Of a stretch of DNA of 64,000 bases, positions 43,837 through 51,807 are shown in pieces. Numbering within the stretch: the stretch's first letter is position 1; each line of letters opens with the position of its first letter. Position numbers and translations under genes: made by a program. Location of the stretch: positions 62,001 through 126,000 of the forward strand of contig NZ_CAAHFG010000001.1 of NCBI RefSeq assembly GCF_900890425.1, in the 5' to 3' direction. The notes under the pieces are model-generated. The model worked only from the letters and a program-made list of their open reading frames with translations. It did no database searches and was not told where the DNA came from. Origin of the DNA: Pontiella desulfatans. GTDB lineage: Bacteria > Verrucomicrobiota > Kiritimatiellia > Kiritimatiellales > Pontiellaceae.

Positions 43837-44244
43837 ATGAAAACGAAAAATAAATGGTGGAAACTCGCTAGGCGAACGGTTGTATTTGCTGCAACGGCCA
43901 GTTTGGTTGTAGGTTTGTCAGGATGTGAGAGCGAAGAAGGAGATACCGAGCCAAGTGTGGATGTTACAGGAATGTGGTCTGGACTTGATGCGAGTGGGTA
44001 TTCCTTTTCTTTGTCTTTAACACAGTACGGAAGTTCGGTCAGCGGAATGATGTCTGCGGAGAATTTAGTTAGCGATCATAACCTCCAGGGGTCGGTTAGC
44101 GGGAATAACTTATCATTCGTTGTGAATGGGGATTTTTCTAATACCGCAACGAAATTCTCAGGTGCCGTCGTCAATGACACATGGATAGGATCGGCTGCGC
44201 ATTTTGATGATGGATGGCGTCGTATTGAATTAACACGGCAATAG
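43837..44244 (+). CDS. Small lipoprotein with GxWxG-type beta domain
   Basis: A 135-residue predicted lipoprotein (lipobox GLSGC, Cys30). The mature domain starts VTGMWSGLDASGYSFSLSLT and continues as alternating strands (SSVSGMMSAEN, NLQGSVSGNNLSFVVNG, IGSAAHFDDGWRRIEL). The Gly-x-Trp-x-Gly start and the v-x-G repeat pattern are shared with the protein at 44562, so these two are probable paralogues. AT-rich like its neighbours. Function unknown. Confidence 0.65.
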   Translation: MKTKNKWWKLARRTVVFAATASLVVGLSGCESEEGDTEPSVDVTGMWSGLDASGYSFSLSLTQYGSSVSGMMSAENLVSDHNLQGSVSGNNLSFVVNGDFSNTATKFSGAVVNDTWIGSAAHFDDGWRRIELTRQ

Positions 44245-44269
44245 GTTGTGTATTGCAAGAGACTCTGTC

Positions 44270-44500
44270 TAAGCCATTCCGAGCATGGTGGCTCCGGCAG
44301 AGCGTCGCCCTTCATAATGTATCCATTCATGTTTAAGTTTTCCAGTTTCACGGTGGGTGCTTCACGCACGGCGGGATCGACATCGAAATAATCGTGTAGT
44401 TTAAAGTTGAACTTGCCCGCGCCGAGATTACTTGGGGAGACTTCGCACTGTTGTCGCGTGCGTTACCATCATAGAATTGCTTAATATCTTGTCAGAAACA
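44270..44500 (-). pseudogene. Possible remnant of a frameshifted minus-strand gene
   Basis: Minus-strand translation gives protein-like text in two successive frames: QFYDGNARDNSAKSP (about 44495-44450) and then LGAGKFNFKLHDYFDVDP continuing AVREAPTVKLENLNMNGY (about 44440-44310). The change of frame between them, and the absence of start and end, suggest a decayed gene fragment. I do not recognise the family, and chance is not excluded. This covers most of the 317-base gap between two lipoprotein genes. Confidence 0.3.
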
Positions 44501-44561
44501 ACTATTCAGCTCAGTCTTTAGCTGTAAGAATCACGTGGAGTTGTGGAAAGGGAATGAATTG

Positions 44562-45065
44562 ATGAAGAACATGTGGATGATTATAGCGCGACACTGGGTA
44601 GTATGGGTTGCCACGTTTTGCATGGCTTTCGTGGTGGCTGGGTGCCTCGGAGGAGATGACGATAGCTCTTCCGGTGGCCGCGGGGACACAACTCCTCCTG
44701 ATGACAGCGGTTCGTCTTCAGCCATTACGATGAACGGCAGGTGGACTGGGTCGTGCAAGGAAACAGTTTCAGGCAAGGTTTCCATGATAGACCTGAATCT
44801 GGTTCATGTTGGTGATTCAATCACCGGCACTGCCGTGGATAGCCTCTACGGGAACTTTTCGGTTCAAGGGGGGCTGAACGGTTCTTTGCACACCCTCCAT
44901 CTAATAAGTGACACAGATCCAAGCAATTTTAGTGTTGGCGATGTCCACTATATCGCGATACGCATCGCCGAGTTCACCAGTACTACGATGGAAGGCATTG
45001 TCGAGATTGGTCGATTTGGCTATGGCAGCAGACTCGACGGCACTTGGTCAGGTTATAAGGAGTAG
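44562..45065 (+). CDS. Small lipoprotein with GxWxG-type beta domain
   Basis: A 167-residue predicted lipoprotein (hydrophobic signal, lipobox VVAGC, Cys28; then an acidic and serine-rich linker with GDDDSSSGG). The mature domain opens MNGRWTGSCKETVSG and shows the same alternating pattern as the 43837 protein (VGDSITGTAVDS, NFSVQGGLNGSLHTLHL, DGTWSGYKE at the end). The ATG at 44562 is preferred to 44535 because the signal then begins MKNMWM. A rho-independent terminator follows at 45117. Confidence 0.68.
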   Translation: MKNMWMIIARHWVVWVATFCMAFVVAGCLGGDDDSSSGGRGDTTPPDDSGSSSAITMNGRWTGSCKETVSGKVSMIDLNLVHVGDSITGTAVDSLYGNFSVQGGLNGSLHTLHLISDTDPSNFSVGDVHYIAIRIAEFTSTTMEGIVEIGRFGYGSRLDGTWSGYKE

Positions 45066-45116
45066 GGCGCGGCAACGATGCGCTCACGATCATTGATGAA
45101 CGGAATGTAGACAGGG

Positions 45117-45142
45117 AAAGGCGGCTTTTGGCCGCCTTTTTT
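45117..45142 (+). terminator. Rho-independent terminator
   Basis: Stem arms AAAGGCGGC (45117-45125) and GCCGCCTTT (45131-45139) around a 5-base loop, followed by T residues. It ends the lipoprotein unit, and because the stem starts with A residues it can also act for the convergent minus-strand small gene. Confidence 0.85.
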
Positions 45143-45148
45143 GTGGGA

Positions 45149-45262
45149 TCAACCGCGTTCGCGATCCTGCTCTTCCTGTACCTTGCGGCGCTTCCGGCCT
45201 GCGGTGATGCCCCAGGCGATGGAGCCAGCAATGCATACCAATACAATAATGAATCCGGTCAT
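45149..45262 (-). CDS. 37-residue small membrane protein
   Basis: A short gene: one membrane helix (about residues 3-21, MTGFIIVLVCIAGSIAWGIT) and a basic/acidic tail (GRKRRKVQEEQDRERG). A near-perfect ribosome site ACGGAGG lies 6 bases before the ATG, and the gene ends next to the terminator at 45117-45142. Composition and signals make it likely real. Function unknown; similar one-helix proteins often modulate membrane complexes. Confidence 0.6.
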   Translation of the reverse strand: MTGFIIVLVCIAGSIAWGITAGRKRRKVQEEQDRERG

Positions 45263-45383
45263 CGATAACCTCCGTATTAATCCGGATATTAAATCGCTTC
45301 TAAGTCGGAATTCCGATTTCAAATTGCAGGCAATTGGTGCATCGGTCGGGATTTATAGGTTTGTCCTTCCCCCTTAAAGTAAG

Positions 45384-45459
45384 GTATGTAGTTCCGCCTT
45401 TAGGCGGTTTTGGTTGAATGGCTTGATGGGACTGGCCGCCTAAAGGCGGAACTACATAC
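45384..45459. repeat. Perfect 24-base inverted repeat upstream of dus
   Basis: Arms 45384-45407 and 45436-45459 are perfect reverse complements (24 of 24) with a 28-base loop. Each arm itself holds a CCGCC-TTTA-GGCGG mini-palindrome. It ends 7 bases before the dus ATG, where a ribosome site would be expected and none is seen. Confidence 0.85.
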
Positions 45460-45466
45460 TTTTCTT

Positions 45467-46525
45467 ATGAAATTATCCCCCCTCCAGTTTGGCTCCGTGG
45501 TAATCGACTTTCCCGTGGTGCTCGCCCCGATGGCGGGCTACACCGATGCCGCGATGCGCACGCTGTGCCTCGAGCACGGCGCCGGGGCGGTCTATACCGA
45601 GCTCGCCAGCTCGGAAGGGCTTTGCCGCGACGGAGGAAAAACCTTCGAGGTGCTAAAGCCTGCGGAGAACGAGCATCCCATTGCCGGACACATTTTCGGG
45701 GCGAATCCGCAGCGCATGGCCGAAGCCGCAAAAATCATGGAGCAAGAGGGCGGTTTCGACTGGATCGATATCAATTGCGGCTGCCCGGTCAAGAAGGTGG
45801 TGTCGCGCGGCGCCGGCGCGGCGCTGCTCAAGGATTTGCCGCGCATGGCGAAGATTATCGAAGCGGTGAAAGGCGCCGTCGCGTTGCCGGTCTCGGTCAA
45901 GACCCGCATTGGATTCAACCACGACACCGCCGACCATCTCGAAATCGCAAAGGTCGTCGAGGCAAGCGGGGCGGATATGATCGCCGTCCACGCCCGTCTC
46001 GCAAAACATTTCCACGGCGGCGATCCCGATTGGGAAAAGCTCGCCGAGATGAAGCAGCAGCTGAAAATCCCAATCATCGGCAACGGCGGCGTCAATTCGC
46101 CGGAAGATGCCGAAAAGATGGTCGAGGTTTCCGGCGTGGACGGTGTGATGATCGGCCGAGGCGCCATTGGAAATCCGTGGATTTTCGAGGCCATTCGGCG
46201 GGGCAGGCAGGACGCCTGCGATACAAATGCCGTACCGCAGGCGTCCCGCCTGCTACCGTCGCTCGCGGAACGCCGCGATATGATGGCGGAGCACCTGCGG
46301 CGGTTGGTGGAGCTGAATGAGCTGAAGCAGGAGGTTTCGAGCCGTGCGAAAAAATATTCGGCGGAGCAGGCCGCCTGCATCCAGTTCCGCACCCATATTC
46401 CCTATTATGTGAAGGGATTGTTTGGTAAGAAGCAGTTGCTCATGAAGCTCGCCCACCTTTTGTCGGTCGATGCAATCATGGAAGAAGTTGATGTTTTAAT
46501 GGAAAAGAATAAGCGTGACGATTGA
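45467..46525 (+). CDS. tRNA-dihydrouridine synthase (DusB-like)
   Basis: A 352-residue FMN-dependent TIM-barrel enzyme that reduces uridine in the tRNA D-loop. Motifs: VVLAPMAGYTDAAMRTLC near 16-33, INCGCPVKKVVSRGAGAALL near 105-123 with the catalytic Cys, VSVKTRIGFNHD near 145, and IGNGGVNSPEDAE, IGRGAIGNPW near 205-243. The ATG at 45467 is chosen because it gives MKLSPLQFGSVVIDFPVVLA. A 51-base palindromic element is inserted in frame at residues about 246-262 (GRQDACDTNAVPQASRL). The C-terminal residues KRDD and the stop lie in another repeat. Confidence 0.92.
   Translation: MKLSPLQFGSVVIDFPVVLAPMAGYTDAAMRTLCLEHGAGAVYTELASSEGLCRDGGKTFEVLKPAENEHPIAGHIFGANPQRMAEAAKIMEQEGGFDWIDINCGCPVKKVVSRGAGAALLKDLPRMAKIIEAVKGAVALPVSVKTRIGFNHDTADHLEIAKVVEASGADMIAVHARLAKHFHGGDPDWEKLAEMKQQLKIPIIGNGGVNSPEDAEKMVEVSGVDGVMIGRGAIGNPWIFEAIRRGRQDACDTNAVPQASRLLPSLAERRDMMAEHLRRLVELNELKQEVSSRAKKYSAEQAACIQFRTHIPYYVKGLFGKKQLLMKLAHLLSVDAIMEEVDVLMEKNKRDD
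46203..46253. repeat. In-frame palindromic repeat inside the dus coding sequence
   Basis: Arms 46203-46224 and 46232-46253 match at 20 of 22 positions around a 7-base loop. The total of 51 bases equals 17 codons, so the reading frame is preserved and no stop is introduced. A copy of one arm lies in the intergenic region at 26068-26089. The inserted residues fall after the last barrel helix, near the start of the C-terminal helical domain. Confidence 0.85.
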
Positions 46526-46575
46526 TGGGTGAAGCGTGATTTTCACGGCTCACGGCTCACGGCTCACGGCTCGTG
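46511..46575. repeat. GGCGTGA/TCACG-family repeat at dus 3' end, copy 3
   Basis: The left part (46511-46540) contains the last dus codons and the TGA stop; the right part is four tandem CACGGCT units (46543-46575). The right part is the inverse of the left GTGA units. Compare copies near 19014, 50191 and 55981. Confidence 0.75.
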
Positions 46576-46606
46576 TTTTAAACGACACGCTATGCAAAAG
46601 GAAACT

Positions 46607-46867
46607 ATGACTGAAGAAATTGAAATGAACGTCGGCACCCAGCCGTTGGATGCCATCATGACCGAGAAGAACATTAAGAACAACGATCTCGTATCGATTG
46701 CCCCTCCGGGATTCATCACCCACAAGCAGATCCAGAAAGGCCGCAAGGGCCGCCGCCTGACGATGCACATGCAGCAAAAGATCCTCGATGCGCTCAACAT
46801 CTACAGTGGCGATGAAACCTACGAGTGGGAGCAGCTGTTCACCTATCGCGGAAAGAAATCCCTATAA
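46607..46867 (+). CDS. Small conserved HTH-like protein
   Basis: An 86-residue protein. Residues about 13-75 resemble a compact helix-turn-helix protein seen in PVC bacteria: PLDAIMTEKNIKNNDLVSIA, THKQIQKGRKGRRLT, QQKILDALNIYSG. A role as a DNA-binding regulator is inferred only from this pattern. The ATG at 46607 is preferred because AAGGA lies 5 bases upstream; the open frame from 46529 runs through repeat sequence. It is 101 bases before uvrA. Confidence 0.65.
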   Translation: MTEEIEMNVGTQPLDAIMTEKNIKNNDLVSIAPPGFITHKQIQKGRKGRRLTMHMQQKILDALNIYSGDETYEWEQLFTYRGKKSL

Positions 46868-46875
46868 TAATCCAG

Positions 46876-46944
46876 CAACGAATGTAGGAAAAACAACGAA
46901 TCCCGCATGCCGCTAGTTATTCGTTGTTTTTCCTACATTCGTTG
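46876..46944. repeat. Perfect 26-base inverted repeat, CAACGAAT family
   Basis: Arms 46876-46901 and 46919-46944 are perfect reverse complements (26 of 26) with a 17-base loop. It lies between the HTH-like gene and uvrA. Related units: 42001-42108 and 24412-24463. No T-tract, so termination is uncertain. Confidence 0.88.
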
Positions 46945-46968
46945 CATCCAATATGCTGGAGTTCAGGC

Positions 46969-49788
46969 ATGGCTAAACAATGGATAAACGTGGCGGGGGC
47001 GCGGGAGCACAACCTGAAGGATGTGCATGTAAAGATCCCGCGCGATGAGTTGACGGTGGTGACGGGGCTGAGCGGCTCCGGCAAGTCGTCGCTGGCGTTC
47101 GACACCATCTATGCCGAGGGGCAGCGCAAATATGTGGAGAGCCTTTCGGCCTACGCGCGCCAGTTCCTGGGGCAGATGCAGAAGCCGGATGTGGACTACA
47201 TTGAAGGGCTATCCCCGGCGGTATCGATCGAGCAGCGCACGGCGGGTTCGAACCCGCGTTCGATCGTGGCGACGACGACGGAGATCTACGACTATCTCCG
47301 GCTGTTGTATGCGAGCATTGGCAAGGCGCACTGCTACCAATGCGGCAAGCCCGTCAGCAGCCAGAGCGCCGAGGAGATTGTCGAGCAGTTGATGCAGCTG
47401 CCCGCCAAGACCAAGCTGATGATCCTCGCGCCGATGGTGCGCGGCCGCAAGGGCGAGCATGTGGAGGTCTACGAGCAGATCCGCAAGCAGGGCTTTGTCC
47501 GCGCGCGCGTCGATGGCGAGGTGTACGAAATCGAAAACGTGCCGAAGCTGAAAAAGACGTTCAAGCACACCATCGACGCGGTGGTGGATCGCCTTGCGGT
47601 TTCGGACGACATCCGCAGCCGCATGACCGATTCGGTCGAGCTGGCGCTGGGGCAGGCCGAGGGCTTGGTGACGGCGCTGGTGGCCACCGGGGATGGCGGC
47701 TGGGAAGAGCGGCTCTTTTCGGAGCATAACGCCTGCAACGATTGCGGGATCAGCTTCGATAAGCTCGAAGCCCGACACTTTTCGTTCAACAGTCCGTATG
47801 GTGCCTGCCCGACCTGCCATGGCCTCGGCACGCAAATGGTGTTCGACGAAGAGCAGGTGGTGCCGGACCCGTCGCTGGCCATCGAGTCCTGTGTGCATCC
47901 GTGGCGCTATGGCGGGCACCGGATGATCATCTATCATAAAAAGCTATTGCAGGCGGTGGCGGAGCGGCACGGGATTGATCCGCGCACCCCGTTCCAGGAG
48001 CTTCCGAAAAAGGTGCAGAAGGAAATCTTCCATGGCACGGGCGACGAAGATATTGAATACTACATGCGCCGCCGCCTGATCAAGAAGCCGTTCCGGGGCG
48101 TTTTCCCGATGTTGATGGAGCGGGTGGAAAGCAACGAGAGCGAGGCGATGAGCCACTGGTTGCGCGGCTACATGACCAAGCGGATTTGCCCCGAGTGCAA
48201 TGGCTCGCGCCTGCGCCCGGCGGTGCTCGCCTGCACCATGAACGGCCGCAATATCCGCGAAATCATCACCGATTCGGTGATCGATTCGCAGCGCTTTTTC
48301 GAAGCGCTCAAGCTGACCAAGCAAGAAACCTTGATCACCAAGGAAATCCTCAAGGAGATCCGGTCGCGCCTCGGCTTCATGGTCAACGTGGGGCTCGACT
48401 ACCTCACGCTCGACCGCGAGAGCGGCACGCTCTCCGGCGGCGAGGCGCAGCGCATCCGGCTGGCAACGCAGATCGGGGCGGGGCTGGTGGGCGTGGTCTA
48501 TGTGCTCGACGAGCCGAGCATTGGCCTGCACCAGCGCGACAACGACCGGCTGATCCATACGCTGCAAGGCCTGCGCGACCTGGGCAACACGGTGATTGTG
48601 GTCGAGCACGACGAGCAGACGATCCGCACGGCCGACTATGTGGTCGATCTCGGCCCCGCCGCCGGGCGCCACGGCGGCGAGGTGGTTTTTGCGGGCAGGA
48701 CCGACAAGCTGATGACGGCCGATACGCTGACGGCGAAGTATCTGCGCGGCGAGCTGCAGGTGGAGGTTCCGGAAAAACGGACGAAACCCTTCAAGGGGTG
48801 GATCGAACTGAAGGGCGCGGAGGCCAACAACCTGAAAAAGGTGGATGCCCGTTTCCCGCTCGGCCTCTTCACCTGCGTGACCGGGGTGTCGGGCAGCGGC
48901 AAGAGTACGCTGACCGACTACACGCTCAAGCGCGCGCTGGCGCGGCATTTCAATGGATCGAAGGATGCACCCGGCAAGTTCAAGAGTGTTGAGGGGCTCG
49001 ACTTTGTCGATAAGATGATCGTGATCGACCAGTCGCCGATCGGCCGCACGCCGCGCTCGAACCCGGCCACCTACACCGGGGCGTTCACCGATATCCGCAA
49101 CCTGTTCGCCACATTGCCTGCTTCCAAGATGCGCGGCTACAAGCCGGGTCGCTATAGCTTCAACGTCAAGGGCGGACGCTGCGAACGCTGCAAGGGCGAC
49201 GGCATCCTCAAGATCGAGATGCACTTCCTGCCGGATGTCTATGTGCCGTGCGAGCAATGCAATGAAAAACGCTACAACCGCGAGACGCTCGAAGTGCATT
49301 ACAAAAGCAGGAATATTGCCGACGTGCTCGATATGACGATCAACGAGGCGCTCGAATTTTTCGAGGCGGTGCCCAAGATCCAGCGCAAGATGAAGACGCT
49401 TTGCGAGGTGGGGTTGGGTTATCTCAAACTCGGCCAGCCCGCCACAACGCTTTCCGGCGGCGAGGCGCAGCGCGTCAAGCTCTCGACCGAACTGAGCAAA
49501 CGCTCGACCGGGCAGACCGTCTACATCCTGGACGAGCCGACCACGGGCCTCCACTTCGCCGATGTCCACAAGCTGCTGGAGGTGCTCGAGCGCCTGCGCG
49601 ACGAGGGCAACACCGTCATCGTGATCGAGCACAACCTCGACATGATCAAGCGCGCCGACCACATTGTCGACCTCGGACCCGGCGGCGGCATCAATGGCGG
49701 AACCGTGGTTGTTTCCGGGCCGCCGGAAAAAGTGGCCAAGTGCGCGAAATCCTACACGGGGCAATATTTGAAGGAATTACTGGATTAA
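46969..49788 (+). CDS. uvrA: Excinuclease ABC subunit A
   Basis: A 939-residue DNA-damage sensor of nucleotide-excision repair, with two ABC ATPase halves. First Walker A is GLSGSGKS at residues 33-40 with the UvrA-specific [19 protein letters not shown]; the second is GVSGSGKST near 640. [16 protein letters not shown] and [16 protein letters not shown] are the ABC signatures. Zinc cysteine pairs occur ([30 protein letters not shown]). The ATG at 46969 has GGAG upstream; the open frame to 46924 runs into the repeat. Length is normal (about 940). Confidence 0.98.
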   Translation: MAKQWINVAGAREHNLKDVHVKIPRDELTVVTGLSGSGKSSLAFDTIYAEGQRKYVESLSAYARQFLGQMQKPDVDYIEGLSPAVSIEQRTAGSNPRSIVATTTEIYDYLRLLYASIGKAHCYQCGKPVSSQSAEEIVEQLMQLPAKTKLMILAPMVRGRKGEHVEVYEQIRKQGFVRARVDGEVYEIENVPKLKKTFKHTIDAVVDRLAVSDDIRSRMTDSVELALGQAEGLVTALVATGDGGWEERLFSEHNACNDCGISFDKLEARHFSFNSPYGACPTCHGLGTQMVFDEEQVVPDPSLAIESCVHPWRYGGHRMIIYHKKLLQAVAERHGIDPRTPFQELPKKVQKEIFHGTGDEDIEYYMRRRLIKKPFRGVFPMLMERVESNESEAMSHWLRGYMTKRICPECNGSRLRPAVLACTMNGRNIREIITDSVIDSQRFFEALKLTKQETLITKEILKEIRSRLGFMVNVGLDYLTLDRESGTLSGGEAQRIRLATQIGAGLVGVVYVLDEPSIGLHQRDNDRLIHTLQGLRDLGNTVIVVEHDEQTIRTADYVVDLGPAAGRHGGEVVFAGRTDKLMTADTLTAKYLRGELQVEVPEKRTKPFKGWIELKGAEANNLKKVDARFPLGLFTCVTGVSGSGKSTLTDYTLKRALARHFNGSKDAPGKFKSVEGLDFVDKMIVIDQSPIGRTPRSNPATYTGAFTDIRNLFATLPASKMRGYKPGRYSFNVKGGRCERCKGDGILKIEMHFLPDVYVPCEQCNEKRYNRETLEVHYKSRNIADVLDMTINEALEFFEAVPKIQRKMKTLCEVGLGYLKLGQPATTLSGGEAQRVKLSTELSKRSTGQTVYILDEPTTGLHFADVHKLLEVLERLRDEGNTVIVIEHNLDMIKRADHIVDLGPGGGINGGTVVVSGPPEKVAKCAKSYTGQYLKELLD

Positions 49789-49794
49789 CAAACA

Positions 49795-49846
49795 CACAAA
49801 CGCCTTATCCAGATCGACGGCCGTCGATCTGGATAAGGCGTTTGTG
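49795..49846. repeat. Perfect 52-base palindrome between uvrA and the SET gene
   Basis: Bases 49795-49820 are the exact reverse complement of 49821-49846: 26-bp arms with no loop. It starts 6 bases after the uvrA stop and ends 11 bases before the SET ATG, next to a G-run that may serve as the ribosome site. It would form a strong mRNA hairpin. There is no T-tract on the plus strand. Confidence 0.95.
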
Positions 49847-49857
49847 GGGGGGGCGAT

Positions 49858-50193
49858 ATGCCGAACATGCACAAGCTGGAGGTGCGGGATAGCCGCATCC
49901 ATGGAAAAGGGGTCTACGCCATTGAACCCATCGATAAAGGCGCGAAGATTGGAACCTACCATGGCCATCGTACCGAGGAGGACGATACCTATGTGCTTTG
50001 GGTCACGGACGAGGACGGGGTTGAATATGGCGTGAACGGGTATACCAACCTGAAATTCCTGAACCACTCCTGCGAACCGAACGCGGAATTCGATGGCGAA
50101 GAACTCCATGCGCTGCGGGCTATTGACCCCGGCGACGAGATCACGTTTCACTATGGCAATCTGTTTGTCGAATGGTTGGAAAGTGAAAAGTAA
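49858..50193 (+). CDS. SET-domain protein
   Basis: A 111-residue minimal SET fold: EVRDSRIHGKGVYAIEPIDK near 8-28, FLNHSCEPNAEFD near 66-79 (the N-H-S-C pseudoknot) and GDEITFHYG near 93-101. SET domains transfer methyl groups to lysines using SAM; bacterial members modify ribosomal or other proteins, or are chromatin-like effectors. A tryptophan-containing C-terminal tail follows. No post-SET zinc. Substrate unknown. It lies between uvrA and pdxB, convergent with the latter. Confidence 0.9.
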   Translation: MPNMHKLEVRDSRIHGKGVYAIEPIDKGAKIGTYHGHRTEEDDTYVLWVTDEDGVEYGVNGYTNLKFLNHSCEPNAEFDGEELHALRAIDPGDEITFHYGNLFVEWLESEK

Positions 50194-50259
50194 GGCGTGA
50201 ATCGTGATGGGCTTGGCCTATGCGGTAGGCTTGCCTTGTCACGCCTCACGCCTCACGTC
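50191..50259. repeat. GGCGTGA/TCACG-family repeat between convergent genes, copy 4
   Basis: Left arm begins at the SET stop (50191-50211). Right arm 50239-50259 contains the minus-strand end of pdxB: its last residues RREA and TGA are read from the repeat. A spacer of 27 bases separates the arms. It sits where a bidirectional terminator is expected. Confidence 0.8.
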
Positions 50260-51400
50260 TCTTAAAACCCATCGCAGCCACTTTGCGCTGCAGGCCGGCG
50301 GAGGCATTGGGCAGTGCGACCTCCGTGTTGTGGAATTCCCGGCGGGTGCGGTAGTTCTTGCGCAGGGCATCGAAGTTCCGGGCCCGTTCGATTTCGCCCT
50401 GGACGGCGGCTTCGCGGATTAGCCGGTCGTCGGTCTCAATGTCGTAGACTTGTTGCACGATCTTGTGCAGCACCTCTTCGTCGTCCCGGTGGGCGCAATC
50501 GATTTCGAGGGTTGGAACCTCGGCGACGGGCAGGGAGGAGGCCACGTTCCACGTTTTCCGGATCTCGAAGAAATTGCAGAGTTCGTCGTAGCAGGCCACG
50601 GTTCCGTTAAGCTTGCCTTCGTAGGAGTGGCCGGCGATATGCGGCGACGCGAGGTCGGCGCGTTTGAGGACGTCGGAGCGGAAGGCCGGCTCGGGCGTCC
50701 ACACGTCGAGCACCATGCGGGAGACGGCGCCGCCGGCCTGCGCATCGAGCAGTGCGTCGTAGTCGCAGGCATCGCCCCGGGCGGCGTTCACGAAGATGGC
50801 CCCGGGTTTCAGTTGTTCGAAGAAGGTGTAGTCGGCCATGCGCTCGGTCGGCCAAGGCTTATGTTTCACCAGCGGAACATGCAGGCTGACGATGTCGCAC
50901 TCCGGCAGAACGGCTCCCAGCGGCATAAAGTCGGGGTCGGGCGAGACGGCGGCCAGCGGCGGATCATTGCGCAGCACATCCAGGCCCAGCGCATGAAATT
51001 TTTTCACCACCCGGCTTCCGACGTTGCCGCAGCCGATCACGCCGATCGTTTTTCCCGCGAGATCGAATCCATGCCGGCGGCTGAGGGTGAGCAGGGCGGC
51101 GACCAGGTATTCGGAAACGCTGTTGGCGTTGCATCCGGGCGCGGCGCACCAGTAGATGCCGCGTTTTTGCAACCACCCGGCATCGATGTGGTCGGTGCCG
51201 GCCGTGGCGGTCCCCACAAACTTGACGGGGGTGTCGTGCAATAGTTCGGCGGTGGCCTTTGTTTTAGAGCGGATAATCAGCGCGTCGGCATCGAGCAGGT
51301 GCTCGCGTGTGATTTCGCGGTCGGGGATGACCTCGGTCTTCCCCGCGTTGGAAAAAGCCTCGTGGCCAAGCAATACGGTTTCTGCGCAAACGATTTTCAT
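50246..51400 (-). CDS. pdxB: 4-phosphoerythronate dehydrogenase
   Basis: A 384-residue D-2-hydroxyacid dehydrogenase with the PdxB layout: substrate domain VGTATAGTDHID near 61-72, NAD-binding GKTIGVIGCGNVGSRVVKKF near 115-134, FVNAARGDACDYDALLDA near 203-220, PHIAGHSYEGK with catalytic His near 253-263, and a C-terminal PdxB-type dimerisation region. It oxidises 4-phosphoerythronate in pyridoxal-phosphate synthesis. Length agrees with E. coli PdxB (378). The C-terminal end lies in a dispersed repeat. Confidence 0.92.
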   Translation of the reverse strand: MKIVCAETVLLGHEAFSNAGKTEVIPDREITREHLLDADALIIRSKTKATAELLHDTPVKFVGTATAGTDHIDAGWLQKRGIYWCAAPGCNANSVSEYLVAALLTLSRRHGFDLAGKTIGVIGCGNVGSRVVKKFHALGLDVLRNDPPLAAVSPDPDFMPLGAVLPECDIVSLHVPLVKHKPWPTERMADYTFFEQLKPGAIFVNAARGDACDYDALLDAQAGGAVSRMVLDVWTPEPAFRSDVLKRADLASPHIAGHSYEGKLNGTVACYDELCNFFEIRKTWNVASSLPVAEVPTLEIDCAHRDDEEVLHKIVQQVYDIETDDRLIREAAVQGEIERARNFDALRKNYRTRREFHNTEVALPNASAGLQRKVAAMGFKRREA

Positions 51401-51456
51401 GGGTACGCATTGTCGGCCTATCCCCGAGGTGGCTCAAGAACCAATGATGGGAAAAT

Positions 51457-51783
51457 CTAGGGGCGTTGGCGGCGGAACTCGCGTTCCCTCATTGCGGGGT
51501 GGTGCTTCGTGTGTTGCTTGTGGCGCGCGTGGGTGGAGTTTTTCTTCCACAGGTGCTTGAACCAAAACTTGGCCGTTGCAAGGATGGCCAGGCAGATGCA
51601 GAGGACGGCGGTGACGATGAGCGTCAGCACACCGCGGCGCTGGAAGTCGCCGGTGCCTTCCTCCTGCGAGAAAAAAGACATGGCCAGCAAGAAGCCCATG
51701 ATCAAAATGAGAATCATTGCTCCCGTCACGATCGGATGGGGCCGCATGGTGAAATGCGGAACTTTGCCTCGGGTCATTTGCAT
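51457..51783 (-). CDS. Small two-helix membrane protein of unknown function
   Basis: A 108-residue protein with two hydrophobic segments (about residues 19-40 and 52-73) and a very basic His/Lys/Arg-rich C-terminal tail (HARHKQHTKHHPAMREREFR). No family recognised. It is 27 bases from the tRNA-Leu gene, between pdxB and tRNA. Start not confirmed by a clear ribosome site. Confidence 0.55.
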   Translation of the reverse strand: MQMTRGKVPHFTMRPHPIVTGAMILILIMGFLLAMSFFSQEEGTGDFQRRGVLTLIVTAVLCICLAILATAKFWFKHLWKKNSTHARHKQHTKHHPAMREREFRRQRP

Positions 51784-51807
51784 AAGACTAAAACTGTACT
51801 AAAAAGA

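Noticed and set aside
46529-46606. Longer start for the HTH-like gene
   Set aside because: This part is translated dispersed repeat; ATG 46607 has a proper ribosome site.
46924-46968. Longer start for uvrA
   Set aside because: The extension is encoded by the right arm of an inverted repeat and has no homology to UvrA N-termini.
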